Origin: Flagellimonas pelagia
GTDB lineage: Bacteria > Bacteroidota > Bacteroidia > Flavobacteriales > Flavobacteriaceae
Length of the DNA stretch: 64,000 bases
NCBI RefSeq assembly: GCF_003584135.1
Contig: NZ_QXFI01000033.1
Span: 1 to 64,000, forward strand
Direction of reading: 5' to 3'
The notes under the pieces were generated by a model, which was not told the DNA's origin, ran no database searches, and was given only the letters and a program-made list of their open reading frames with translations. The position numbers and the translations under genes are program-made. Position 1 is the first letter of the stretch. Each line of letters opens with the position of its first letter. Positions 44,667 through 53,527 of this stretch are shown here, piece by piece.

Positions 44667-44806
44667 GTTTAAAACCCTTCGCCTTCAAGCCTGACCGAGT
44701 GGGCAAGCTGCGCTGGCCCGCATTCGGCCGTCTTTCCGGCTACGGTTTTTAAACATCCTCGGCACCGCGCATAAAAGCATGGAGGCGCAGAAAAAGCGCT
44801 CCATGC
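44667..44806. repeat. GC-rich nested inverted-repeat element
   Basis: An outer pair GTTTAAAACC (44667-44676) and GGTTTTTAAAC (44744-44754) encloses CCGAGTGGGC against GCCCGCATTCGG and a small AGC/GCT stem. Immediately after, GCATGGAGGCGC (44777-44788) pairs with GCGCTCCATGC (44796-44806). The base composition contrasts with the AT-rich surroundings. It may be a structured RNA, a miniature mobile element or a palindromic repeat. I recognise no family. Confidence 0.5.
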
Positions 44807-44843
44807 ATTTATCTTGCCTACGCACAATTAATTTCGAAAATTC

Positions 44844-44878
44844 TTGTTTAAAATATGTAATCCTTAGTGATATATTTG
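44844..44878 (+). promoter_or_regulatory. Candidate Bacteroidota promoter for lipoprotein gene
   Basis: TATATTTG at 44871-44878 matches the TAnnTTTG -7 element of the phylum, with a TTG at 44844-44846. The spacing (24 bases) is slightly longer than usual. Transcription would start about 15 bp before the ATG at 44901. Confidence 0.4.
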
Positions 44879-44900
44879 TAATAACCCAAGGCCAATTCCA

Positions 44901-45389
44901 ATGAAAACAAATATTTTCATCTTTCTTGCATTCCCGATGCTGCTATTTCTTTCGTGCAATAGCGACGACGACAGTGTTGCAGAATCGGATAGGAAGCAAG
45001 CTTTGTTCGGCCAGTGGGAATATGAGGCTATCGATTCCAATACCGCCGTAGACATAAATGGCGACGGTACGGTAAATATAGATTTATATAATACCAATGA
45101 AATCCGCCAATGCTTAAAGGACAACCTTACTTTTTTTAGTGATGGTCCCGCTGACGAAGGAAAAGATTCCTACACTATAAACGAAAACGGATTAAGCTGT
45201 GGTGATGTAGCTGCCTTTGCCAATGTTGAAAAAGACCAATACGAATTAATCAATAATGAAATTCTTCGTTTCGATAATAAAGATGATATGACCATCATCG
45301 AGTTTAGCCAAAACAGGTTAGTCCTAGAGCAAGACGACTTTTTAGACAATCAAGATGTTGTCATAACGTATACTTTTAAAAGAAGCTAG
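44901..45389 (+). CDS. Lipocalin-like predicted lipoprotein
   Basis: A 162-residue lipoprotein (MKTNIFIFLAFPMLLFLSCNSDDD) with the acidic stretch after the Cys that is common in surface lipoproteins of the phylum. The rest, FGQWEYEAIDSNTAVDINGDGTVNIDLYN and further beta-strand-rich sequence, resembles lipocalin-like domains (Pfam lipocalin_4/5 style), which begin with a (L/F)xGxW motif. A DxNxDG calcium-like loop is present. The ligand is unknown. It is convergent with the giant TraQ-like gene, 27 bp apart, and may mark the edge of the conjugative element. Confidence 0.7.
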   Translation: MKTNIFIFLAFPMLLFLSCNSDDDSVAESDRKQALFGQWEYEAIDSNTAVDINGDGTVNIDLYNTNEIRQCLKDNLTFFSDGPADEGKDSYTINENGLSCGDVAAFANVEKDQYELINNEILRFDNKDDMTIIEFSQNRLVLEQDDFLDNQDVVITYTFKRS

Positions 45390-45416
45390 AAAATGGTTTG
45401 CATTACCCCCTTTTGA

Positions 45417-48400
45417 TCATACTCTAACAATTTTCCCCGATGTCCATTCACTCCACTGGCCATTGGTATCCCTGACCCGGACCTCAAAGTCCTGATCAAG
45501 ATATTTCAAACGGCTTTCTCGGGGTTCCTCTTCCAACATGAAATATCGATCCACTCCACTGCCCGTGGCTTCGTTGTAATTGAACAATCGGGTATCCCAC
45601 CGGTTGGTACTCCTGTTGAATATCCTGATTTCCACCTGGTCCAGCGTAGCACCGCCATAGGCTTCCGAGCACCCGATATCAAAACAGGTATAGATCCTGA
45701 CCTGATAATCGCAGCCGTTCAATCCACCACAACTGACATTGTGCTTTTCCCCTTTTACAAAAGCCACGGGCCTTCCTAAAGTGTCAACAAATGTGCTTCC
45801 GCTTTTGGAGTGTCCTGTTGAGTTCTCCACCTCAAAATCAATGGTAAACGTATTTGGGGTCTCTGGATAGAAAGTAAGGTTGGTACTCCCGTAGTTCAAC
45901 GGAATTGTCTCCCCCTCATCATATCTATTTCCGCCATAAAAGAAATAACCGACACGGTTTCCATTGAAAGAATATGTCATTTGATAGGTCACGGCCGGAT
46001 CATGGGTGCCAATGGCATTGGTAATGACCGTGATGTTAAAGGGTTCTTCTTCCAAACGTTCCCCAGGGGCCTGACTAACGGTCAACTCGAATGGTTCCTC
46101 GTACCTTTCATAGTTGATATTGACATTGGCCGTTTTCTCCACATCCGATGAGGAGCGCACCGTAAAAGTGATGTTATGGTTGCCCTCGGTCGTTCCGGTA
46201 TATTTTCCTGAAAATGCCCCCACGGGTACATCAAAACTTTCCCCAGCAGAGTAATTGGTGCCCGCATATTCAAAAGAACCATTGTTACCATTTGCCGAAA
46301 AATACATCACGTAGGTGTCCCCACCGATTCCGATTTCGGAAATATTGAAGTTAACATCCACCTGTTCCCCGATATAGGCCTGCTGCAATGTGCCCGATGC
46401 GGTAAAGGTGTAATCCTTGGCCGCAACGTTTACCGTTATATCCACGGTTTTCTCCAATCCGGTATCGTTTCGGACCGTGAAGGCCATTCGAACGGTACTT
46501 TCATTGGTACCTTCGAGCGTCCAGTTAAAGTTGCCCGTATTGACATCATAACTGTTCCCGGGGCTTACCTCTATACCATTGTTGTCCCTGATGAGCGCAT
46601 TGCCGTTCATACTGAATCGCATCGTGTAATCCGAAGACCCGACACTTTCCGAAATATTAAAATTGAGGCCAGTGGTTTCCCCTACGGTTATGTCCGATTT
46701 TTGGGTGCCCCCGGTAAAGGTAAAGTCGACCTGGTCAAAAGTGATGGTAGTGTTGGCCGTTCGGGTAACGTCCGATCCCGATTCGACACTGAGAACGATA
46801 GTATGCTGTCCGGGTTCCGATCCGGTATAGGAAATATTGTTGACCCCGGCACCCAAAGGAAATTGTTCCCCCGGACCATAGGTTATACCATTAATGGACA
46901 TCGACCCGTTTTGACTAGAGGAAAAGAAAGCCGTGTAACTGTCGTTCGCTCCGTCGGGAACTTCGTCGATATCCACGATCATACCCACCGGAATGTTGGA
47001 AAACTCAGTAGCCTTGGACGGGGTCATATTGACCGTAAAGTCGTTGTTGCCAACGACAACGGTAACCTTATCTTCAAGGATCTGACCGTTGCTGTCACGA
47101 AGCAAAAAGGTTATTTCGTAGGTTCCTGCCTGGTCCCCAACGAAATCATACGCAAAGCTTCCCGGACTTACCGAAAAATATTGGCTAGGGATTATTGGCG
47201 AATTTCCATTGTACAATTGTGCGTCACCACCTGAAATAAAGTAATTCAGTTCATAGGAAACCCCATCGTAATCCCCTTGTTCGATAAGGCTGAGTGAAAT
47301 TGTACCGCGCTGGCCTACCAATACCTCGTTGCTATTGGCCGAGGCATTGAATTCCAGTTCAAGGGGATTGGCATCCAGATCGATCTCCACAGGTCCGACC
47401 GCTTGCCCGTAATTGTCCGTAACGAGAAAATTGATGCGATGCGGACCCAAGGTTTCGGGCGTATAAAACAATGGGAAATTACCCAAGTCGACCGGATAGT
47501 CGGTATTGTTCCGGATCGTATTTCCATTGACCCCAGTAACCCTTCCGTTTCCTTCTTCTAGGTCATAGGTCAGGAAATAATCGATATTGGATGTGTTACC
47601 GTTCGATTTAATGTTGAAATTAAGCTGTGTCCGTTGGTTTACGAATACCTGGTTGCTTTCCGAATTTCCGCTAAACGTGAAGGGAATGTTGGCAATCTCG
47701 ATCTCGACACTGTCCCTTTTCCTCTGGCCATTGCTGTCTCGTATATCAAAATAGATTTTGCGCTGCCCCAATTCATCGTCCTCAAAAGTATAGTTATAAT
47801 TGCCGGGATCAATGCCGCGAAAAGTCCCGGGGTCCATGACCCCGCCATTCTGGTCCCGTACAACTCCCGCGCCTTGGCTATCGGAAGAAAAGGAATGGCT
47901 AATATCATAGGTAACTTCGCTTTCCTCGTCCTGTGTCTGCAAATCGACATTGATTGCCAGGTTGGTATCCAGCTCCACCTGTGAGGATGCCGCGGTTGCC
48001 CTGAACGTGAAATCGACATTTCCGACCGTCAGCAGCAGCTCATTCGTCAGGGATGCCCCATCGGGAGCCTTGGCAACCATGGTCAATTTGTGCTCGCCCA
48101 AGGTTTCTGGTAAGTAGCCAAATTCGGTAACGCCCTTGGGCAACTTGAAGGGGGTTCCAGCATTGTAGGTAACATCGTCCAAATGAAGCTTGCCCGAACC
48201 ATCTTCCAGTTGGTAGGTAATCTCAAATTCCTCGGTCGAATCCCCATCCGGAGCTACCGTGTTCTTGTCCCGTAACAAGGTTACATTGACGGGGTTCCGG
48301 CTATTGATAATGAAATCCCCGGTACCCTTGCCCAAGAGAAAGCTGAAACTGGCGTACTTGACATTGTAGGCCAACTCCAACTCCTTTTGCAATCGGTTTG

Positions 48401-48773
48401 AATCCCAGGCCAATACCTTGACTTTGTGCATACCCGTATCGATGGGCATATAGCGGTAAGAAAGGTCAAAATCCTTGACGGGGATGGTATCGTTTTCGCG
48501 GATGGTATCGTTTTCCGTACCTAAATAATAGCCTTTCCCGTCAAGGATATTATATTTCATGAAATAGGAAACGGTAGAGACCATCCGATCGGGTTCCAAG
48601 CTGAAATCCGTTCTTACAGCTTCAAATACAAAGCCGTTTTCCTCGTTCGTGCCATGAAAGGTAAAATCAAAGGAATCCTGCACTATTCCTTCAAAGTCCT
48701 TGCTACAGGCAATTATAAATATCATGCATAGCGTACCTATGGCGACTATGCGTTGTGGGGTATTGAATTTCAT
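45417..48773 (-). CDS. Giant TraQ-like lipoprotein with nine tandem Ig-like domains
   Basis: An 1118-residue lipoprotein (lipobox MIFIIAC at about residues 17-23). After the signal, about nine repeats of 100-115 residues follow, each opening (V/I/K)(D/P)(F/Y)TF, continuing with a VG(Q/E)xxxLxFxI strand, an FxxxGxGxx turn and ending GxHxIxFxVRDxxGxxKxxxVxIxVxN. This is the pattern of the TraQ conjugal transfer domain (DUF3872), which in CTnDOT-type elements is a single domain of about 150 residues. The last roughly 100 residues differ and contain four Cys (CGGLNGC, CFDIGC). It closes the tra operon, 12 bp after traO, so it is probably a cell-surface adhesin or mating-pair component. Confidence 0.75.
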   Translation of the reverse strand: MKFNTPQRIVAIGTLCMIFIIACSKDFEGIVQDSFDFTFHGTNEENGFVFEAVRTDFSLEPDRMVSTVSYFMKYNILDGKGYYLGTENDTIRENDTIPVKDFDLSYRYMPIDTGMHKVKVLAWDSNRLQKELELAYNVKYASFSFLLGKGTGDFIINSRNPVNVTLLRDKNTVAPDGDSTEEFEITYQLEDGSGKLHLDDVTYNAGTPFKLPKGVTEFGYLPETLGEHKLTMVAKAPDGASLTNELLLTVGNVDFTFRATAASSQVELDTNLAINVDLQTQDEESEVTYDISHSFSSDSQGAGVVRDQNGGVMDPGTFRGIDPGNYNYTFEDDELGQRKIYFDIRDSNGQRKRDSVEIEIANIPFTFSGNSESNQVFVNQRTQLNFNIKSNGNTSNIDYFLTYDLEEGNGRVTGVNGNTIRNNTDYPVDLGNFPLFYTPETLGPHRINFLVTDNYGQAVGPVEIDLDANPLELEFNASANSNEVLVGQRGTISLSLIEQGDYDGVSYELNYFISGGDAQLYNGNSPIIPSQYFSVSPGSFAYDFVGDQAGTYEITFLLRDSNGQILEDKVTVVVGNNDFTVNMTPSKATEFSNIPVGMIVDIDEVPDGANDSYTAFFSSSQNGSMSINGITYGPGEQFPLGAGVNNISYTGSEPGQHTIVLSVESGSDVTRTANTTITFDQVDFTFTGGTQKSDITVGETTGLNFNISESVGSSDYTMRFSMNGNALIRDNNGIEVSPGNSYDVNTGNFNWTLEGTNESTVRMAFTVRNDTGLEKTVDITVNVAAKDYTFTASGTLQQAYIGEQVDVNFNISEIGIGGDTYVMYFSANGNNGSFEYAGTNYSAGESFDVPVGAFSGKYTGTTEGNHNITFTVRSSSDVEKTANVNINYERYEEPFELTVSQAPGERLEEEPFNITVITNAIGTHDPAVTYQMTYSFNGNRVGYFFYGGNRYDEGETIPLNYGSTNLTFYPETPNTFTIDFEVENSTGHSKSGSTFVDTLGRPVAFVKGEKHNVSCGGLNGCDYQVRIYTCFDIGCSEAYGGATLDQVEIRIFNRSTNRWDTRLFNYNEATGSGVDRYFMLEEEPRESRLKYLDQDFEVRVRDTNGQWSEWTSGKIVRV

Positions 48774-48784
48774 AACGTCGCTTT

Positions 48785-49336
48785 TTAAAACAAAAAATAC
48801 CGTAGGCCGACGCCGACATACGGATAAAAATTTCCCACGTCCGAATTGACATGGTAGTATTCGTTGGCCTTGACCAATAGCGAAAAATCGTTACTTAGGC
48901 CTATTTCCATTTCCGCACCGAGATAAAGGCCGTAAATAAATTGGCTTTTGCCATTGATAAGCGCACCGGTGGGCAGTTCATTGCTCCCGTTGTTGATAAC
49001 CTCGTATCCGAACAGCCCACCGCCACCGAGGAAAAGGCTAAAATTTTTTCTTCGCGGCGCCATGAATACACGATAGTAAAGCCCCGGCTGAATAGTGAAA
49101 ATATTATAGGGAATATTTTGGGCACCCTTGTCCTCGGCAATTGCGGCCAAAACACTTATCTGAAAATATTGGAACCGATTGGGATGAAAATTAAACGTTC
49201 CCATAATACCATAACCATCCTCGACATAGCCACCGCTCACGCCGACCGAAGAAGCAAGGTTGCCCCGCATTTGGCCTGAGATGGATGAAGCCGCAAGACA
49301 AAATAGTATCGCGATGAAAAATCCTGTTGTTTTCAT
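48785..49336 (-). CDS. traO: Conjugal transfer protein TraO (outer-membrane)
   Basis: A 183-residue protein with a signal peptide ending SSISG. Strands alternating aromatic and polar residues follow: PGLYYRVFMAPRRKNFSLFLGGGGLFGYEVINNGS, then QFIYGLYLGAEMEIGLSNDFSLLVKANEYYHVNSDVG, and a C-terminal VGVGLRYFLF. The layout agrees with TraO of Bacteroidetes conjugative elements (barrel-like outer-membrane component). The start overlaps traN by 4 bp. Confidence 0.8.
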   Translation of the reverse strand: MKTTGFFIAILFCLAASSISGQMRGNLASSVGVSGGYVEDGYGIMGTFNFHPNRFQYFQISVLAAIAEDKGAQNIPYNIFTIQPGLYYRVFMAPRRKNFSLFLGGGGLFGYEVINNGSNELPTGALINGKSQFIYGLYLGAEMEIGLSNDFSLLVKANEYYHVNSDVGNFYPYVGVGLRYFLF

Positions 49337-50316
49337 AATTTAAATCCTGATGGGTTATTGATGACAAGTTGGTCTATATCCAAGGACAGGTTTCGATTGC
49401 CCTTTTCCTCATCCAGATCCACCATGAGGGACTTTCTCCGGTCAAGGGTAAACTTATCGAAGACCACCATGAAATAGTTCTCGGAATTCCCCTCGACTTT
49501 TTTGGGAACTTTGTACCTGAACAAGGGTTTGTGTTCCGTCTTGACATTGCTCGAACTATTCTTGTAGTTGGTGGCGATGCTGAACTTTATAAAATTGACA
49601 TCATAGTCGATATGTTCCTTGTTCTCCAAGCGAAACTGCAGGTATATTTCGTTATTTTCATAATACACGTTCTCCAGCCAGAGAAATACATCATCGTATT
49701 TTGAAAAATATCGGATGATCTTGCCCTTGTTGAACTGGTTGTAATAACATCTCCGCCGTATATATTCCATTCTATCCAAGACATACAATTCCTGGGTAAG
49801 CGGCAAGGGTTCCCTATCAATTTCCTTTTCGGGCTTAATCTCCAATTTTTCCCCAACTGTTCCGCTGGGTGCCATGGTGTCTTTTATATCAGGAGATGAC
49901 GCAAAGTCGGATTCATTCAATTCAGTAACACTTTTCTTATGGGATAGCTCTTCGAGGTTATCGACCATGTCGGTGGTTATGGTCCATCTCTTCTTGGCGG
50001 GGATGTCCACCAGTTCCAGGATAAAATCATAGGCACGACCGTCACGGGTATAAATGGTATAGTTCGTAAAATCGGAGGTGTCGGGTGCCACATCGTTATA
50101 GATAAGCAAAACGATACGCTCTGAGGTTGCGGAAGCACTTTTCGTCGGGAAGGACTCCAAAAAATTCAGCTCCTTCCCATTGATGGAAAAATCATAAGGG
50201 GCGGGCAGTACCAGAATGGTTTTATAGTTCCTTGAAACCGGAATGGTGTCCATTTTCGCCATAACCGATAGAGACCCCAATAGCCCAATTATTGTAAGTA
50301 CAGCTTTTATTTTCAT
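49333..50316 (-). CDS. traN: Conjugal transfer protein TraN (VirB9-like)
   Basis: A 327-residue periplasmic protein with a signal peptide (GLLGSLSVMA). The first domain, IPVSRNYKTILVLPAPYDF and VLLIYNDVAPDTSDFTNYTIYTRDGRAYDF, followed by a linker rich in charged residues and a C-terminal beta domain (VYYENNEIYLQFRLENKEHIDYDVNFIKFSIA), matches DUF4138/TraN, thought to be the VirB9-like outer-ring component. It overlaps TraM and TraO genes by 4 bp each (ATGA), so all are translationally coupled. Confidence 0.87.
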   Translation of the reverse strand: MKIKAVLTIIGLLGSLSVMAKMDTIPVSRNYKTILVLPAPYDFSINGKELNFLESFPTKSASATSERIVLLIYNDVAPDTSDFTNYTIYTRDGRAYDFILELVDIPAKKRWTITTDMVDNLEELSHKKSVTELNESDFASSPDIKDTMAPSGTVGEKLEIKPEKEIDREPLPLTQELYVLDRMEYIRRRCYYNQFNKGKIIRYFSKYDDVFLWLENVYYENNEIYLQFRLENKEHIDYDVNFIKFSIATNYKNSSSNVKTEHKPLFRYKVPKKVEGNSENYFMVVFDKFTLDRRKSLMVDLDEEKGNRNLSLDIDQLVINNPSGFKL

Positions 50317-51344
50317 TGTGTTGCCAATAAGAGTTCATAATCATCCATCAATAGGATTTTTTCCTTTTCCCGTAACCTTTTTTTTCGAAGGAAAGTCCCC
50401 AACCCTTGGGCGATGCCTTTTAAAACATCCGGTGCGCCGCTGGTAATTTCGTCGGTGGCCCCTCGCAGTGCATCGCCTCCCATTTCGGCCTTGTACTCCC
50501 TCCAGAGTTCCCCGGCCCTTTTGTTGTAGATTCCTTCCCTGCCATCGTTGAAGTCCCTGACGGAGATATCGACCGGATGGTGCTCGATATTGTCTATATC
50601 CAAATACACCCTGTTTCCCCGTATGGAAGCCATAGCGTAGATGAAGGTATTTTTGGGAAATCGTTTTTCGCTAAGGACCATATCTTCCATGAGTAGGAGC
50701 CTTACGTTCTCATTGGGCAAGATGAATTGGTCGCCATATACGGTTGCCCTAAAGAAGATTGGCTTTTTGGTAACGGGCATCCGTTCCTGTTGGGGCCTGC
50801 GGTTCCCTCTCAAGGATTCCCCGACTATTTTCTTTTTTCCCTCCAGCAGCATCTCACGGTAGGCCAAGCGGTTCTCGACGAATTTTTGCTTCTGCTCTTC
50901 AGCGGTCTTTGCGCTCTTCTTTTCCCTCTCCACGGTTTTCTTTCCATCGGGGATTTCGGCCTGCACCGTTTCCTGTGGTTTAGCATCCAGGGAGAGCCCT
51001 TCCAATCGCTTCAAGATCTTCTGGAGAGAATCGTTTTGCGAATCATTCATTTGGGTCATGTCCGGTAAGGACGAAGATTTCCCTACCTTTTTCTTTTCAG
51101 TTGAGTCCTTTAATTTCCAAGGCTCGGCGATAGCTTCGGATTCCAAGGTCGGAACCTTGCCGGGAAGTTCTGGATTGAAGCCATTCGTAGGATCGGTAGT
51201 GTCGCCGAACCCCATTTGAAAATCCTTGACGTTCTCAATGACAAAAAAACTGGTCAGTACCAGAATAAAAGGTAGGGCCATAGCAAAATTTCTGTGCCTT
51301 ACGACCCATCGCTTCAAACGTTTTATGTTGCCACTGAATTTCAT
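50313..51344 (-). CDS. traM: Conjugal transfer protein TraM (VirB10-like)
   Basis: A 343-residue protein with one N-terminal helix (FAMALPFILVLTSFFVIENV), a long Lys/Glu/Gln-rich linker (60-190) and a C-terminal beta-barrel-like domain (FFRATVYGDQFILPNENVRLLLMEDMVLSEKRFPKNTFIYAMASIRGNRVYLDI), the layout of VirB10/TraM, which spans both membranes. I chose the ATG at 51344 (MKFSGNIKRL), one base after the traK stop. An upstream start at 51383 would overlap traK. Confidence 0.87.
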   Translation of the reverse strand: MKFSGNIKRLKRWVVRHRNFAMALPFILVLTSFFVIENVKDFQMGFGDTTDPTNGFNPELPGKVPTLESEAIAEPWKLKDSTEKKKVGKSSSLPDMTQMNDSQNDSLQKILKRLEGLSLDAKPQETVQAEIPDGKKTVEREKKSAKTAEEQKQKFVENRLAYREMLLEGKKKIVGESLRGNRRPQQERMPVTKKPIFFRATVYGDQFILPNENVRLLLMEDMVLSEKRFPKNTFIYAMASIRGNRVYLDIDNIEHHPVDISVRDFNDGREGIYNKRAGELWREYKAEMGGDALRGATDEITSGAPDVLKGIAQGLGTFLRKKRLREKEKILLMDDYELLLATQ

Positions 51345-51345
51345 G

Positions 51346-51972
51346 TTACCTACGCTCGAGATCGGAATTGTCCACGACCTCAAAGTCGATAATCTTGATT
51401 CCGTTCAGGTTGTTTGGGGTAATGCCCGCTTTTTTCAGGTGCCCCTTGGTGACCAAGTTCCTATACGTTGTGGATTTGCCTTTTTCTATGGCCTGTTTGC
51501 CGTAAAAAGTAAACGGAAACGGATAGGTTGCATAGTCGATTTGAATCGAATCAAGTTCCACAAAGTAGTGATAGTCACGCATTACCACATCATGGAAGTA
51601 TTTTTTTTCGACCAAACGGGCATATAAACGGTTGCCTGACCAATCGACCATGAACAAGGCTTTTTCCTCTATGTTTCTTTTGATCAGGTTCAGATCGGGT
51701 TCCAACGAGAAAAACAGTTCATGAAAGTTTTGGACGTGACCTTCGCAAAGAATTTCGAGGTTTTCCTTGGCATCCCTGATCGGTACCATGGGGAGGCGTT
51801 GCCCCCCGTGCAGCACATAGGCGTTATTGTTGGCACGCTCATGGGCCGATACCACGAAATAGATGGCAATCGCGAAGACCGCTATCATCAAGATCAGGCA
51901 GCTATAGACGAGCCTGTTGTTGTGCCTTCTACTTTGGGCGATATCATTGAATATCTCGTATTTTCCTTTCAT
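51346..51972 (-). CDS. traK: Conjugal transfer protein TraK (VirB8-like)
   Basis: A 208-residue protein with a single N-terminal helix (LVYSCLILMIAVFAIAIYFVVSA) and a periplasmic domain (LHGGQRLPMVPIRDAKENLEILCEGHVQNFHELFFSLEPD). It matches the TraK family of Bacteroidetes conjugative elements, a VirB8-like core component. No TraL (DUF3989) gene lies between it and traM, where many elements have one. It is 8 bp after traJ. Confidence 0.88.
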   Translation of the reverse strand: MKGKYEIFNDIAQSRRHNNRLVYSCLILMIAVFAIAIYFVVSAHERANNNAYVLHGGQRLPMVPIRDAKENLEILCEGHVQNFHELFFSLEPDLNLIKRNIEEKALFMVDWSGNRLYARLVEKKYFHDVVMRDYHYFVELDSIQIDYATYPFPFTFYGKQAIEKGKSTTYRNLVTKGHLKKAGITPNNLNGIKIIDFEVVDNSDLERR

Positions 51973-51980
51973 AATCCTAA

Positions 51981-52898
51981 TTATTGCGTAAGTGTCCTAA
52001 CCGCTTTTGTGGCCCCGCCGCTCTTTGCATCGATGACCGTTTGTATTGCTTTTTTGCCATAGTGCTTGGGCTTGGAGACGATGCCCCCACCCGATATGTT
52101 AAGTCCCTGCACTACAAAGTTGGCCAGTGTAGGGGCCTTGATATAGAAGAAGGAGGTCATCAAGACCAGAAGGGAGGAACTCAAAATCAATCCGAGGTCG
52201 TAGGCACTGTTACGCAACAAATGGTCCACGAGCGCATCGACAAGATTGACCATAAACATATCCACTACATATAACATGGGAAGCCAAAGACAGAGGCTCA
52301 TGAACTTTTGCAACCATGCTTTCCAAAGGCCCGAAATGGCGGGAATGAACGAAAGCCCGATATTGATCGGCCCGAAAATGATAAGGATGAACAGGTAAAT
52401 GGTGGCCAATGCCTTGATGCCCACGAAAATCAGCGTAGAGATAATATGTGCGAAGGCCGTTATGGAACCTGCCAGACCCGTAAGGGCAAAGGATTGCAGT
52501 CCATCGATATCCATGCTGAACATGTTCCATTCTACCACATTGTTGGCTGCCACATCGATTTGGGCCAAGGCCACCTTTTGCCCGATGGTATCCCAGTTCT
52601 TTTGGGTACTGACAAATGAGGAGCCGAGGTTGTTATAAAATTCAAAGATGGCGTGTGCAAACTCGGAGTAGTTGAAAAGGATGAACATCAAGGGAAACCA
52701 CTTTAGGGCCTTGAACACATCGGCGCGATCATTGCCCACAAAATGCATGATGGCGAAAATGCCCAACCCGATCTTTGCCATTTGGAAGCCAATGCCCAAG
52801 GTAGGGCCTAAATTCGCGAAGGCATCATCGATATATTGGTCGAATATCGTGTTGACCGTTACCCTAAAACCTGTATCCGATTGCATTACGTACATCAA
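51981..52898 (-). CDS. traJ: Conjugal transfer protein TraJ (VirB6-like)
   Basis: A 305-residue polytopic protein with about six helices, including GSITAFAHIISTLIFVGIKALATIYLFILIIFGPINIGLSFIPAISGLWKAWLQKFMSLCLWLPMLYVVDMFMV. The signature PAxSGLWKAWLQKFMSLxLWLPML is characteristic of TraJ, the VirB6-like inner-membrane pore protein. The ATG at 52898 or the second at 52895 overlaps the previous gene by 4 bp. Confidence 0.9.
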   Translation of the reverse strand: MMYVMQSDTGFRVTVNTIFDQYIDDAFANLGPTLGIGFQMAKIGLGIFAIMHFVGNDRADVFKALKWFPLMFILFNYSEFAHAIFEFYNNLGSSFVSTQKNWDTIGQKVALAQIDVAANNVVEWNMFSMDIDGLQSFALTGLAGSITAFAHIISTLIFVGIKALATIYLFILIIFGPINIGLSFIPAISGLWKAWLQKFMSLCLWLPMLYVVDMFMVNLVDALVDHLLRNSAYDLGLILSSSLLVLMTSFFYIKAPTLANFVVQGLNISGGGIVSKPKHYGKKAIQTVIDAKSGGATKAVRTLTQ

Positions 52899-53527
52899 TT
52901 GGTCTTAATCAATGAATAGACCGCTTTGCGGTGTTCGTTTTTCTGTAAAAGGGAGGTGTTGACTTTTATGATGGTTTCCAGCACGCTGTCCATTTTGTCC
53001 AAGATCGACCGTAGTGCCGAAAGCCGGTCGGCCGATTCGATGATCTCGCCCGTGGAGGCGATATGCGACCCTTGTGAGACCAAGGAGGTAACCTGCACGA
53101 GGGCATCGGCCAACGCTTCGGTCGCCCTTTCCTTTTCCACCTTTTCCAGATTGGCGAACGAGCGCAGGTTTTTCTGAGTACCCTTATAGGCTTCCACGAT
53201 CTTGTCCTTCAAGTCATATAGCTCGTTCATTTCTGGACTTCCCATGACATAGCTGGCGGGGGTCCTTTTTGCGGTCAGGTCCTGGCTAAGGATTTTGGAG
53301 GCACTGGAATTTGCGGTAACGTTCCGTTCCATCTGTGCCAAAAGCTTGCCCATGGTCGAGTTCAAGGTGACCAGTTGCGAATTCAGCGTGGCCACATTTT
53401 GATTGAGGATGACCAGTTGCGCGTTCGCCGCCACATCGGTTACGGGAATCTGGGCGGCCCCAAAATAAGGGAGTAGCCCGATTAAAATTCTTAGGTAAAC
53501 AATTCTTGGTTTCAAGTATATCATCAT
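52895..53527 (-). CDS. Secreted coiled-coil conjugation protein (TraI/VirB5-like)
   Basis: A 210-residue protein with a signal peptide (YFGAAQ) and a heptad-rich, mostly helical body (NAQLVILNQNVATLNSQLVTLNSTMGKLLAQMERNV and LADALVQVTSLVSQGSHIASTGEIIESADRLSALRSILDKMDSVLETIIK). Position between TraG and TraJ is that of TraI (DUF4141) in CTnDOT-type operons, a VirB5-like component. Sequence similarity to DUF4141 is only suggestive by eye. It overlaps TraG by 4 bp. Confidence 0.65.
   Translation of the reverse strand: MMIYLKPRIVYLRILIGLLPYFGAAQIPVTDVAANAQLVILNQNVATLNSQLVTLNSTMGKLLAQMERNVTANSSASKILSQDLTAKRTPASYVMGSPEMNELYDLKDKIVEAYKGTQKNLRSFANLEKVEKERATEALADALVQVTSLVSQGSHIASTGEIIESADRLSALRSILDKMDSVLETIIKVNTSLLQKNEHRKAVYSLIKTN

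Larger units (their letters stand above)
43992..44900. other. Gene-free interval with GC-rich structured element
   Basis: About 910 bp without a supported gene. Up to 44640 the sequence is AT-rich and featureless. From about 44660 to 44810 it becomes distinctly GC-rich and full of inverted repeats (listed separately). The last 60 bp hold a promoter candidate for the lipoprotein gene. Confidence 0.6.

Noticed and set aside
44667..44754. Integron attC site
   Set aside because: The outer arms do not fit the RYYYAAC...GTTRRRY core pattern, and no integrase or cassette array is present.
45390..45416. Attachment site at the edge of the conjugative element
   Set aside because: Only 27 bp separate the convergent lipoprotein and TraQ-like genes; no direct repeat or integrase could be matched, so the element's end cannot be placed.
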